DNA of 64,000 nucleotides, taken from positions 137,880 to 201,879 of the forward strand of contig CADFHB010000001.1 of assembly GCA_902834055.1 (NCBI GenBank). Direction: 5' to 3'. How positions within the stretch are numbered: position 1 is the first letter of the stretch; the number at the start of each line of letters is the position of its first letter. The notes beneath the pieces are model-generated. The model saw nothing but the letters and a program-made list of their open reading frames with translations. It made no database searches and was not told the DNA's origin. The position numbers and the translations under genes are program-made. Source of the stretch: Lactobacillaceae bacterium (GTDB lineage: Bacteria > Bacillota > Bacilli > Lactobacillales > Lactobacillaceae). Positions 41,928 through 50,479 of the stretch are shown one piece after another.

Positions 41928-43610
41928 ATGGAAAATAAACATTGGTGGAATAACTCGGTTGTTTACCAAATTTACCCGAAGAGTTTTCAGGATAGTAATG
42001 GTGATGGAGTTGGTGACCTCCGGGGAATCATTAACCGCTTAGACTACCTCAAGAAGCTTGGAGTTGACATTATCTGGTTGAACCCGATCTACAAGTCGCC
42101 CCAAGTTGATAACGGGTACGACATTAGTGACTACCAGGCAATCAACCCAACCTTAGGTAACATGGCTGATTTCCAGGAATTAATTAATGGTATCCACCAC
42201 CGCGGAATGAAGTTGGTGATGGACCTGGTTGTCAACCACACCTCTGACCAGCACAAGTGGTTTGAAGAATCCAAGAAGAGCAAGGATAACCCGTATCGGG
42301 ATTACTACATTTGGCGGGATGGTAAGAATGGTAAGGAACCCAATAATTGGGGTTCCTACTTCTCGGGACCGGCTTGGAAGTACGATCCGGAAACCGACCA
42401 GTACTACCTCCACCTCTTTGCTCCCCAGCAACCCGACTTGAACTGGGAAAATCCAAACGTTCGCCACAGTGTTTACGATATGATGAACTGGTGGGCTGCC
42501 AAGGGTGTTGATGGCTTCCGGATGGACGTTATCAACCTGATCTCCAAGCCAAAGGAACTCACTGATGGGCCACTGACGGGGGATGAAAAGTACGCCAACG
42601 TTGAAAAACTTGTACCTAATGGTCCGCGGATGCACGAGTTCCTGCAGGAGATGAACCGTAATGTCATGAGTAAGCATAAGATGATTACGGTCGGCGAAAT
42701 GCCCGGGACCACACCGGAACAGGCTAAGGCATACGCTAACCTGGATAATAAGGAGCTTAACATGATCTTCCAGTTTGAACACATGGGGCTCGATGGCAAT
42801 AGTAACCCGGCACTGGGGAAGTGGAACGATCAGAAGACGAAGCTGGTTGACCTGCGGGCTAACTTCACAAAGTGGCAGAAGGGCCTGATGGGGACCGCTT
42901 GGAACTCCCTTTACTGGAATAACCACGACCAGCCGCGGGTTGTCTCCCGCTTCGGTGATGACAGTAACGAAGAAAATCGTCTAAAGTCTGCCAAGATGCT
43001 GGCAACCATGCTGCATTTCCAGCAAGGAACCCCATATATTTACGAGGGTGAAGAGATTGGAATGACAAACGTCTACTTCGACAAGCTCGCAGATTACGTT
43101 GACCTTGAGTCGATTAACGCATACCACCAGCTCGTTGACGACCAGCACCTCCTTGATGGAAAAACGATGCTGAAGTATCTGGCAATGCATAGTCGGGACA
43201 ACGCGCGGACACCAATGCAATGGGATGATAGCAAGAATGCGGGCTTCTCCACTGGAACGCCATGGGAAAAGGTCAACCCGAACTACCCGACCATCAACGT
43301 CGAAAAGGCGCTGGCGGACCAAAACTCAATCTTCTATTACTACCAGAAGTTGATTAAACTCCGTCATGAGCTTCCGGTAATTACTAACGGTGATTTTCAA
43401 TTGGTCGCTGGCAACGAGGATGATCCAGCTGTATTTGCCTACCGCCGGCAAAATGCTGATACCACCCTGCTCGTCATTACCAACTACACCGACCAAACAC
43501 TGCAACGCCACTACGACGTTCCGGACGGTGCCAAACTTTTAATTACTAACTATGCTGATGATGCGGGAGAGACGATTCGTCCTTATGAAGCAAAGGTTTA
43601 CCAATACTAA
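41928..43610 (+). CDS. GH13 alpha-glucosidase (oligo-1,6-glucosidase type)
   Basis: 560 residues. Catalytic residues are Asp200 in GFRMDVINLISK (nucleophile), Glu257 in TVGEMPG (acid/base) and Asp334 in NNHDQPRV. Valine after the nucleophile is the marker of alpha-1,6-specific GH13 enzymes (isomaltose, dextran oligosaccharides), as in DexB/MalL. No signal peptide, so it acts in the cytosol on imported sugar. The frame extends to GTG 41916, but ATG 41928 with GAAAGG upstream gives the usual N-terminus. The permease gene follows 17 bases later. Confidence 0.93.
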   Translation: MENKHWWNNSVVYQIYPKSFQDSNGDGVGDLRGIINRLDYLKKLGVDIIWLNPIYKSPQVDNGYDISDYQAINPTLGNMADFQELINGIHHRGMKLVMDLVVNHTSDQHKWFEESKKSKDNPYRDYYIWRDGKNGKEPNNWGSYFSGPAWKYDPETDQYYLHLFAPQQPDLNWENPNVRHSVYDMMNWWAAKGVDGFRMDVINLISKPKELTDGPLTGDEKYANVEKLVPNGPRMHEFLQEMNRNVMSKHKMITVGEMPGTTPEQAKAYANLDNKELNMIFQFEHMGLDGNSNPALGKWNDQKTKLVDLRANFTKWQKGLMGTAWNSLYWNNHDQPRVVSRFGDDSNEENRLKSAKMLATMLHFQQGTPYIYEGEEIGMTNVYFDKLADYVDLESINAYHQLVDDQHLLDGKTMLKYLAMHSRDNARTPMQWDDSKNAGFSTGTPWEKVNPNYPTINVEKALADQNSIFYYYQKLIKLRHELPVITNGDFQLVAGNEDDPAVFAYRRQNADTTLLVITNYTDQTLQRHYDVPDGAKLLITNYADDAGETIRPYEAKVYQY

Positions 43611-43627
43611 GTTGGGAGATAGTTATT

Positions 43628-45010
43628 ATGGATAAAAAGACTAACGAAGATAATCGAATTGATCTTGATGCGGGGATGCCGTCATTATCCAAGAGCCAAA
43701 TTTTCTCAATTACATTTGCCTTCTTTGGAATTAACATGGCTTTCTCACTGCAAAGCTCACAAATGAGCCGGATTTGTCAGACGATTGGTGCTAACCCAAA
43801 CAGCCTCGGCTTCTTCTTCATCTTCCCACCGTTAATGGGAATGATTGTTCAGCCGATCTTGGGTCAACTGTCTGACCGGACCTGGAACCGCTTCGGTCGG
43901 CGGTTACCATACCTCCTCTTTGGGACCCCAATTGCGGCCTTAGTCTTGATCATGCTACCGTTTTCCGGGTCGTTTGGCTTCGGGTATGGTTCGCTGGCCG
44001 CAATGACCTACGCTGCCGTTGCTATCTGTTTCATGGACCTGTTCTCCAACGTCTGCATGCAGCCATTACGGATGCTGGTTGGTGACATGGTTAACAACAA
44101 GCAAAAGAACGCCGCTTGGTCATGGCAACAGGTCTTCTCTAATGGTGGGGCAATTCTCGCCACGATCCTGCCGTTCCTGTTCACCGCGTTTGGGATGTCC
44201 AACACGGCTAAGCGGGGAGTTGTTCCGCACACTGTTATTTGGGCTTACCTCTGTGCCGCTGCTGTCCTGCTGATTACGGGACTGTGGACCGTCTTCAACG
44301 TTAAGGAATACGATCCGAAGACTTATGCCAATTACCACCACATCGACGTCAATGAGGCGCACGAGAAGGTCAGTCTCTGGAAGCTCGTTAAGCAGGCACC
44401 CCGGTCCTTCTGGGAAATCAACCTGGTCCAATTATTCTCTTGGTTTGCAATTATGTATGTTTGGACTTACACGACCGGGACGGTTGCCAAGAATATCTGG
44501 CACACCACTGACGTCAGCTCTGCCGGCTACCAGGCCGCTGGTAACTGGTATGGGATCTTAACCGCCGTTTACAGTATCGCTGGTATTATTTGGGGCCTGC
44601 TCTACGCCAAAGCCAAGGCTAACTCCCGGAAGAAATGGTATGTTTTGGGGATGGTCCTCGGTGCTATCGGTCTCGGCAGCATGGCGTTTATCACTTCCAA
44701 GACTCTCTCAATCATCGCAATGATTCTCTTTGGAATTGCTAACTTTAGTATTAACACGATTCCATTTACCCTACTGACTTCCTCATTAAACGGGAAGAAC
44801 GAAGGAGCCTACCTTGGCCTGTTTAATGTCGGAATCTGTGTTCCCCAGATCCTGGCCTCCCTATGCAGCTTCATCATTTTCCCACTCGTGGGGCACAACC
44901 AAACAATGATGATGCTGATCGCTGGATTATCACTTCTGGTCGGGGCCCTCGTTGTTCCAAGAATTCATGAAGGGGTCACGGTACAAAAGGCTAGTGAAGA
45001 AGCTAAGTAA
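43628..45010 (+). CDS. SLC45-type MFS alpha-glucoside permease
   Basis: 460 residues, about 12 membrane helices. The GQLSDRTWNRFGRRLPYLL loop after helix 2 is the signature of SLC45/GPH-like sugar:proton symporters, which in lactobacilli take up maltose, isomaltose or sucrose. It is in one operon with the GH13 glucosidase, so isomalto-oligosaccharide uptake is likely. GGGAG lies just upstream of ATG 43628. Confidence 0.9.
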   Translation: MDKKTNEDNRIDLDAGMPSLSKSQIFSITFAFFGINMAFSLQSSQMSRICQTIGANPNSLGFFFIFPPLMGMIVQPILGQLSDRTWNRFGRRLPYLLFGTPIAALVLIMLPFSGSFGFGYGSLAAMTYAAVAICFMDLFSNVCMQPLRMLVGDMVNNKQKNAAWSWQQVFSNGGAILATILPFLFTAFGMSNTAKRGVVPHTVIWAYLCAAAVLLITGLWTVFNVKEYDPKTYANYHHIDVNEAHEKVSLWKLVKQAPRSFWEINLVQLFSWFAIMYVWTYTTGTVAKNIWHTTDVSSAGYQAAGNWYGILTAVYSIAGIIWGLLYAKAKANSRKKWYVLGMVLGAIGLGSMAFITSKTLSIIAMILFGIANFSINTIPFTLLTSSLNGKNEGAYLGLFNVGICVPQILASLCSFIIFPLVGHNQTMMMLIAGLSLLVGALVVPRIHEGVTVQKASEEAK

Positions 45011-45035
45011 ACGGATTTATAAATTTAATCAATAG

Positions 45036-45079
45036 AAAAGGATGCTTAACCGTTGAAATGACGGGATGGCATCCTTTTT
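45036..45079 (+). terminator. Terminator of GH13-permease operon
   Basis: AAAAGGATGC (45036-45045) pairs with GCATCCTTTT (45069-45078) around a 23-base loop; the T run continues. Confidence 0.8.
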
Positions 45080-45248
45080 ATATTATACAAATTTATTGAT
45101 AATAGACAAAAATTACTTTTAAGTCGATAACATGAATGTTGATATTTATTTCATATAAGCTAATTTAAATATTGCCTTTTTGATGTTCTATGGGCCCTAT
45201 TAATGGTCATAAGGCGCTATTTGACAGCGTTTATTACCAACCCCTATC

Positions 45249-45277
45249 TTGACTATCACCCGCAATGGAAGTATAGT
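45249..45277 (+). promoter_or_regulatory. Promoter of the YSIRK/adhesin region
   Basis: TTGACT, a 17-base spacer and TATAGT, near consensus. Transcription would begin near 45284. Confidence 0.65.
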
Positions 45278-45369
45278 TTTCATGATGATTTATGGTTGCA
45301 TTTTCAATGGCAAATAAGTGGAATTAGGTGCCAATGTAAACATGAATGTTATGGGAGAAGGTAAGTTCT

Positions 45370-45597
45370 ATGTCAAAGAATAATCAAAATGAGTATATGA
45401 AGCGAATGGAGCCCCAACGGCAGCGGTTTGCGCTCCGCAAACTGACTGTCGGCGTGGCTTCTGTTTTATTGGGGGTTACGTTTTTTGTGGGCGGTGCCCA
45501 GGCAGATGCTGATACCCCGACTACACCGGCAACGACGGGTGAAACGACGGGTGAAACGACGGCTACTCCTGCGGCAGCGCCGACGGTCAGCAAGTAA
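45370..45597 (+). CDS. YSIRK-type signal peptide piece of an LPxTG adhesin
   Basis: 75 residues from ATG 45370 (GGGAGAAGG upstream; the frame opens 24 bases earlier). The RFALRKLTVGVASVLLG segment is the YSIRK-G/S signal motif of wall-anchored proteins, followed by a hydrophobic core and ADADTPTTP with a likely signal peptidase site after AQA. A 12-base unit is repeated in the Thr/Gly linker (45535-45562). It stops at TAA 45595-45597; the adhesin body begins at the overlapping ATG in the -1 frame. This is very probably the true 5' end of the next gene, displaced by a frameshift. Confidence 0.75.
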   Translation: MSKNNQNEYMKRMEPQRQRFALRKLTVGVASVLLGVTFFVGGAQADADTPTTPATTGETTGETTATPAAAPTVSK

Positions 45598-48500
45598 TGG
45601 CTCGTAATGACAATGTTCAAGTGACGGTCAATTACCAGAATGATCGTTTACCAGCTGGTCAACCAATCACGATTTCTTACAGTAATCCGAGTCAGTGGAC
45701 AGTTGTTGACTGGGAAACCGGCGTTAGCAAGCAGCTGAGCAATGACCTGACTGCTACAAACAATGGCAATGGGACCTTTACGGTTAAGTCGAACGTGGGT
45801 AAAGATTTGGACATCAACTTTGACTTGCACTTTGCCCTGCAATACGCCGATGATGTAAAGAATAATACGCCTACGCCACTGGTCATCACAACAAAGCGGG
45901 GGAGCACCACCGTTAACACAACGACGGTCAAGCCGATTATTATCCCTTATAAGGACAATGTTGTCGCCGACGAAATTGCCCATGGTTGGGCAGCCAAGGA
46001 TGTTCATAAAGTAAAGACGAACTTTGATAATACCCATGATATTCTTAGCGGTACAAAGGCAACGACAGGCAAGGAAGCTGACAACCGCGAAGTAATGCAG
46101 TACATGATTGAATGGAACTACGGGAAGGCGGGTAACACCAAAGGTACGACCCTCAGCCCCCTGCAGACCGCAGACTTTACGGCTTACCTGTCAAAGGGCC
46201 AGACGATGCTGCCGGATACCATTAAGGTCTTCCGGGTCTACCAGCCAAATGCCGTCGACGGGAACGGTCAGCGGGTAAGCATCTATAAATCGTATAGTAA
46301 GATTACTGACTGCGTAAACGGTGTCTTTGTTAACGAAGACCCGGCATTTGAACAGTTCCTGAAAGACCACTTGACAGTGACCGTTAACAATTCGACAACG
46401 CAGCTTTCCTGGCGTGATTATCAGGCGGCCCTGCAGAAGGCAAAGCATGACGGAACCGAACCGCCGCTGGTTAACGGTATTCATCTGAACGAAAGTAACA
46501 TGGCCCACGTTAAACTTTCAACGGACGCTAATGGGCAGTCACACAATTTCTCAGTAAATGTCGGTAACAATGAGGACAGTACAGTTAAGAGTCCCCATTC
46601 AACATTCTTTATTCAGTTCGATATCCTGTTGGACTACAACATGCCGGTTTCATGGACAAAACCGGGTGATGGCCCTTCAATTTCCTACAACCGGGCATCA
46701 GGAAAGTTTGATGGTATTGGAACTCAGATCAACAAGTCAACTTCGAAAGTCTTCCAGGGTGGTGGTAATGGCTTTACCCACCAAATCGCTTACGAGGCAA
46801 CCCTTCACTTTGCAGATATTACCAATACGGGTGATGTTGCATCACTTGACACGAGGCACGGGGTCGGTGTTTTGAACGGTCACGATGAAGAAAATGCCTC
46901 TGGAAGTACAGACATTACTTTTGACGGCCAGTCGGATGCAATTAAGAAACTTGAAGAAGATGGTTACCAGCTGGTTGGTGCATCCAAGGGAACCTTAACC
47001 AGTGGTAAGTATAATGGTTCTAACCTTTATGATAGCACGGGTACAATAAGTTACGGTACATACGGACAGGGGACTAAGAAGGCTAGTGACCCTTATACCT
47101 ATGTGACAAGCTTTACCCTCCAGTTTGTCCGTACGGCAGCGCTACAGCATGTCTCCAAGACAGCCACGCGGACGGTTTATTACAAAAAAGCTGACGCTAA
47201 TCAACCCGACCCGGCCAAGCTGGTTGATCTTGCTAAGAAAGTCGATCAGTCCGTTAGTTTCAGTGGTAGTCAATACCAGGACGCTCAGGGTAAGCCTGTT
47301 GCAGTTGTAACCCTAGAGAAATTCAAGAACGACAACAAGTTACATGTTAATAAGGGGGATGACAAGGTTTACGTTATCAACCCCGCAGCGGAGCCAGAAA
47401 AAGTTACGTGGCAGCCAAAAGCCGGTGAAAACTCCACATTGAGTAAGTCAACCGTCTCTTTTAATGACGAAAACCGACAGACTATTAAGGACAAGGATGG
47501 TAACATCTGGTATATTACGCCGGCAACTCAGAAGCTGGGTATTGAGGAAGTTGTTCCTTCTACTAAGGCGGATAAGGATCATACTGATGTTTACCTGATC
47601 TATGACCGTGGCCAGCGGGCCCTGCTTCGGTACCATGATGATGATGCTCAAGCATTTTTGGATAAACTTGCACAGCCAATCAACGCCGCCGGTCAAACCG
47701 GGGATGCAATTGCCTTTAGCAATGACCAGCAGGAATTGAACGACTTGCTTAATAAGCATTACATCTATGTTGGCATTTCCAGGACGAATGAAAAGCATCC
47801 GGTGGACGGAGCCAAACTAGGACAATACAAGTTTGGCAATTTTGATAACATTGAAGATCAACAGGCAGCACCTTCCCAGATTTTTGTTGTCCATGTTAAG
47901 CATGCTAAAAAAGTGGTAACGAACCTTAGCAGTGAGCAGCGAGTCATTAAGTATTTCGATGCCCAAACCAACGAAGAATTAAATAAAAAGACAAAGCTTG
48001 CTGACGAGGTTGTTCAGCCAGTATCCTGGAAGCAAACCGCAATTGTGGACCAAGTAATGAATAATAAGGTAGTGGGCTATAACCTTACTGGTAAAAAAGA
48101 CGCTAATAACAACTTGCTTGTAGAAACCAAGGATCCAGCAAAGTCGTGGGTTGTGACGTCTAAAGCTAGTGACTATTCGGCAGTTAAGTCCCCATACCTC
48201 ACCTTCCTGGGTTATGAGAAATTGCCATCATTTAGCCGGAAGAGCAATCAGCAGGATGCTGCGGTAGTCGAGAAGAAGGCTGCTCAGCCGAATGTCCCTG
48301 GTGGAGAAGTTGACGTTTATTACTTCCACGCTCATGCGCCACAGAGCCGGACAGTAAAGGTTAACGAGGTTATTCACTATCGGTACAAGGATACTGGTAA
48401 GACTGCAGCTCCGGACTTTGTAGCCAAGCCACTTTCGTTTACCCAAACCGGTTACAAGGACATGGTTACCAATGTTGTTGTCTGGAACGGTCAGTGGACA

Positions 48501-49241
48501 CCTGCTCAAGAGTTTAAAGCGGTAACCAGTCCGGAGATCAGGGACTACACACCTGATAAGTCAGTCATTCAAGCTCAACGCGTTGAGCATAACTCACCCG
48601 ACCTCGAATTCTTAGTCCTATATTCCAAGAAGGCCCAACCAACGCAGCCGACTCAACCTACGGTACCAACGCAGCCGACAAAGCCAACAGTGCCGACGCA
48701 GCCGACTAAACCAACGGCACCAACACAGCCGACAAAGCCAACAGTACCGACGCAGCCGATTAGACCAACAGTACCGACACAGCCAACAAAGCCAACGGTA
48801 CCGACGCAGCCGACAAAGCCAACAGTGCCGACTCAGCCGACAAAGCCAACAGTACCAACGCAGCCAACAAAGCCGACGGTACCGACGCAACCGACAAAGC
48901 CAACAGTGCCGACGCAGCCGACAAAGCCAACAGTACCAACGCAGCCAACAAAGCCGACGGTACCGACTCAGCCGACAAAGCCGACAGTGCCAACGCAACC
49001 AGCACGGCCGACAGTACCGACTGCGCCAACAAGTCCAACCCAACCGACGCGACCTACCCAACCAACCAATCCAGTACAACCAACTCAGTTGACGGCACCA
49101 ACTGAACCGCAGACGCCTAAGCAACCTAACCGCCAGTTACCACAAACTGGTCGTAAAGGGAACATGGGCATCGTTGCTGGTGCTCTTGCCGCAATGTTTG
49201 CGGGTAGCCTTGGACTTGGATTTAAGAAGCGTAGAAATTAA
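45597..49241 (+). CDS. Mucin-binding-type LPxTG surface protein body lacking its own signal peptide
   Basis: 1214 residues. A large beta-rich N-terminal region (about 1-530) precedes several Mub-like modules, recognisable at SEQRVIKYFDAQTNEELNKK (about 780) and the KVNEVIHYRYKDTGKTAAPD unit (about 920). A Pro/Thr/Gln repeat spacer (about 1015-1150) leads to the sortase signal LPQTG at 1181, a membrane helix and KKRRN. Such proteins bind mucus glycans. The frame has no signal peptide; the YSIRK piece lies directly upstream in another frame. As read, the chain would stay in the cytosol unless a frameshift restores the fusion. Confidence 0.85.
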   Translation: MARNDNVQVTVNYQNDRLPAGQPITISYSNPSQWTVVDWETGVSKQLSNDLTATNNGNGTFTVKSNVGKDLDINFDLHFALQYADDVKNNTPTPLVITTKRGSTTVNTTTVKPIIIPYKDNVVADEIAHGWAAKDVHKVKTNFDNTHDILSGTKATTGKEADNREVMQYMIEWNYGKAGNTKGTTLSPLQTADFTAYLSKGQTMLPDTIKVFRVYQPNAVDGNGQRVSIYKSYSKITDCVNGVFVNEDPAFEQFLKDHLTVTVNNSTTQLSWRDYQAALQKAKHDGTEPPLVNGIHLNESNMAHVKLSTDANGQSHNFSVNVGNNEDSTVKSPHSTFFIQFDILLDYNMPVSWTKPGDGPSISYNRASGKFDGIGTQINKSTSKVFQGGGNGFTHQIAYEATLHFADITNTGDVASLDTRHGVGVLNGHDEENASGSTDITFDGQSDAIKKLEEDGYQLVGASKGTLTSGKYNGSNLYDSTGTISYGTYGQGTKKASDPYTYVTSFTLQFVRTAALQHVSKTATRTVYYKKADANQPDPAKLVDLAKKVDQSVSFSGSQYQDAQGKPVAVVTLEKFKNDNKLHVNKGDDKVYVINPAAEPEKVTWQPKAGENSTLSKSTVSFNDENRQTIKDKDGNIWYITPATQKLGIEEVVPSTKADKDHTDVYLIYDRGQRALLRYHDDDAQAFLDKLAQPINAAGQTGDAIAFSNDQQELNDLLNKHYIYVGISRTNEKHPVDGAKLGQYKFGNFDNIEDQQAAPSQIFVVHVKHAKKVVTNLSSEQRVIKYFDAQTNEELNKKTKLADEVVQPVSWKQTAIVDQVMNNKVVGYNLTGKKDANNNLLVETKDPAKSWVVTSKASDYSAVKSPYLTFLGYEKLPSFSRKSNQQDAAVVEKKAAQPNVPGGEVDVYYFHAHAPQSRTVKVNEVIHYRYKDTGKTAAPDFVAKPLSFTQTGYKDMVTNVVVWNGQWTPAQEFKAVTSPEIRDYTPDKSVIQAQRVEHNSPDLEFLVLYSKKAQPTQPTQPTVPTQPTKPTVPTQPTKPTAPTQPTKPTVPTQPIRPTVPTQPTKPTVPTQPTKPTVPTQPTKPTVPTQPTKPTVPTQPTKPTVPTQPTKPTVPTQPTKPTVPTQPTKPTVPTQPARPTVPTAPTSPTQPTRPTQPTNPVQPTQLTAPTEPQTPKQPNRQLPQTGRKGNMGIVAGALAAMFAGSLGLGFKKRRN
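48639..49016 (+). repeat. Fourteen 27-bp tandem repeats coding a Pro/Thr/Gln wall-spanning stalk
   Basis: Units encode PTQPTKPTV with minor changes (units 1, 3, 5 and 14 differ). The period is exactly nine codons. Codon choice varies between units (CCA/CCG, ACA/ACG/ACT), and higher-order copying is visible. Copy number is a multiple of one codon set, so changes would not shift the frame. Confidence 0.9.
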
Positions 49242-49276
49242 GCTTAAATTTCACTAAATTAATATAATTAGGTGAC

Positions 49277-49318
49277 AAAAAGACCCAGCCTTCAAACCAA
49301 TGAAGACTGGGTCCTTTT
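49277..49318. terminator. Bidirectional terminator between adhesin and LacI genes
   Basis: GACCCAG (49282-49288) pairs with CTGGGTC (49307-49313), with an inner CTTCA/TGAAG stem. AAAAA lies before and CTTTT after, serving both converging genes. Confidence 0.88.
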
Positions 49319-49325
49319 GTTTGTG

Positions 49326-50306
49326 TTAAATATTCTTGACACTTGATCGCTCATGGATTGACGTTGGGATGAAAAGTGAGGGTTTGTTATTAAGAAGGTT
49401 AACGACACTCTTAACACCCATCTGGTAGAAGTCCTGGGTGACACTGGTGAGGGTTGGATTGGTGATTTCACAGATCATGGAACCGTCAATGCAGATAATG
49501 GACAACTGGTCGGGGAGGTGGATGTGGTGCTTGGTAGCGGCCTTGATCAGCCCGGCGGCCGTCAGGTCACTACCGGCAATTACTGCGGTTAACCCGTGTC
49601 CCTCAATCTTTTCGAAAAGTTCCTGGCCGTTTTGGTAACCATAGTCACCGTAGCAAATCCAGTGGGGGTTAATCGTCAGTTGGGCGGCTGTCATTGCCCG
49701 CTGATAACCAAAGAGCCGCTGCTGCCCGGTAGATGAATGGTCAATTCCCACAATCCCAATCTTTTGGTGCCCATGGGCAATTAAATAGTTGGTTGCCTTC
49801 TCGCCAATCGCAACGTTATCTGAACTGATAAAGCGTTGTTCCGGATGCTGCTGGTCATAAATTGAGATTAAGCGGTAGGGCATGCGGGCCTTATCAAGGA
49901 TCTTTAGCTGGGCGGGTTCAATCTTACCGGAAATAAGGAGAATCCCGGTTGCCTGGTGCTCCAAGGCCTCGTTAACCGTCTCAGTCAGACGGGCAGAGTC
50001 ATTATTCCCCGCGGAAAAGATGATCACCTTGTGGTTTAACTCGTGGGCTCGTTGGAGGATACCGTTAACGATGTCTTTCCAAAAGTTAGTTTGGTGGTAG
50101 TTAATGATTACTGCAATCGTGTTTGTAATGTGGGAAGCCAATTGTGAAGCAGCCACATTCTTGTGGTAGCCCATTTCCTGGGCAATTTGGCGAATCTTTT
50201 TAGCAGTAGACGGTTTTAGGACAGCATCCTTATTGGAAAGTGCCCGCGAGACTGTTGCTGTGGAAACACCAGCAGCCTTCGCAATGTTTTTAATAGTTGG
50301 TTTCAA
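49326..50306 (-). CDS. LacI family transcriptional regulator (alpha-glucoside utilisation)
   Basis: 326 residues. The helix-turn-helix KPTIKNIAKAAGVSTATVSR at the N-terminus and the periplasmic-binding-like core (IVGIDHSSTGQQRLFGYQRA) are standard. TTG 50306 is taken as start: on the reverse strand GGAGGAG precedes it at normal spacing, and the frame's ATG at 50324 lies before that site. It is divergent from the GH31 gene. Operator-like sites lie in the shared region and before the GH13 gene, suggesting one local regulon. The inducer is unknown, perhaps maltose or isomaltose. Confidence 0.9.
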   Translation of the reverse strand: MKPTIKNIAKAAGVSTATVSRALSNKDAVLKPSTAKKIRQIAQEMGYHKNVAASQLASHITNTIAVIINYHQTNFWKDIVNGILQRAHELNHKVIIFSAGNNDSARLTETVNEALEHQATGILLISGKIEPAQLKILDKARMPYRLISIYDQQHPEQRFISSDNVAIGEKATNYLIAHGHQKIGIVGIDHSSTGQQRLFGYQRAMTAAQLTINPHWICYGDYGYQNGQELFEKIEGHGLTAVIAGSDLTAAGLIKAATKHHIHLPDQLSIICIDGSMICEITNPTLTSVTQDFYQMGVKSVVNLLNNKPSLFIPTSIHERSSVKNI

Positions 50307-50364
50307 TATTTTATCTCCTCCCACTAGTTATCTTACCCATATTATATTAAATAATTGCAATATA

Positions 50365-50378
50365 CGCAAACGCTTACA
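50365..50378. promoter_or_regulatory. LacI/CcpA-type operator 3 in the lacI-GH31 region
   Basis: CGCAAACGCTTACA matches TGWAARCGYTWWCW at all but two positions. It lies about 60 bases before the LacI start on the reverse strand. Confidence 0.6.
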
Positions 50379-50395
50379 TTCTATTGATAATGTAT

Positions 50396-50424
50396 TTGTA
50401 AACGTTTGCAAAAAGTGGTAAAGT
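50396..50424 (+). promoter_or_regulatory. Promoter of GH31 gene
   Basis: TTGTAA (50396-50401), 17-base spacer, TAAAGT (50419-50424). Operator 4 covers the -35 and spacer. Confidence 0.5.
50397..50410. promoter_or_regulatory. LacI/CcpA-type operator 4, near-perfect cre
   Basis: TGTAAACGTTTGCA matches the cre consensus at 13 of 14 positions. Overlap with the predicted promoter predicts repression of the GH31 gene. Confidence 0.7.
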
Positions 50425-50479
50425 AAGAAATGTAAAGAAATTGCATTTAATAAAAAATCCGGAAGGGGCAGGAAAGAAA

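Larger units (their letters stand above)
45011..45369. other. Regulatory intergenic stretch before the adhesin
   Basis: About 359 bases. It holds the permease terminator (45036-45079), an A/T-rich region with no recognisable gene, the adhesin promoter (45249-45277) and a leader of about 85 bases. Confidence 0.6.

Noticed and set aside
42180..42926. 248-codon reverse open frame
   Set aside because: Lies entirely opposite the GH13 gene, without ribosome site or family resemblance.
48639..49016. Regularly spaced repeats that could suggest a CRISPR array
   Set aside because: Units are contiguous 27-bp coding repeats with no spacers, in frame within the adhesin.
48618..49124. 168-codon reverse open frame rich in Arg, Leu, Trp and Cys
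   Set aside because: It is the antisense of the Pro/Thr repeat; repeats keep all frames open. No start signals.
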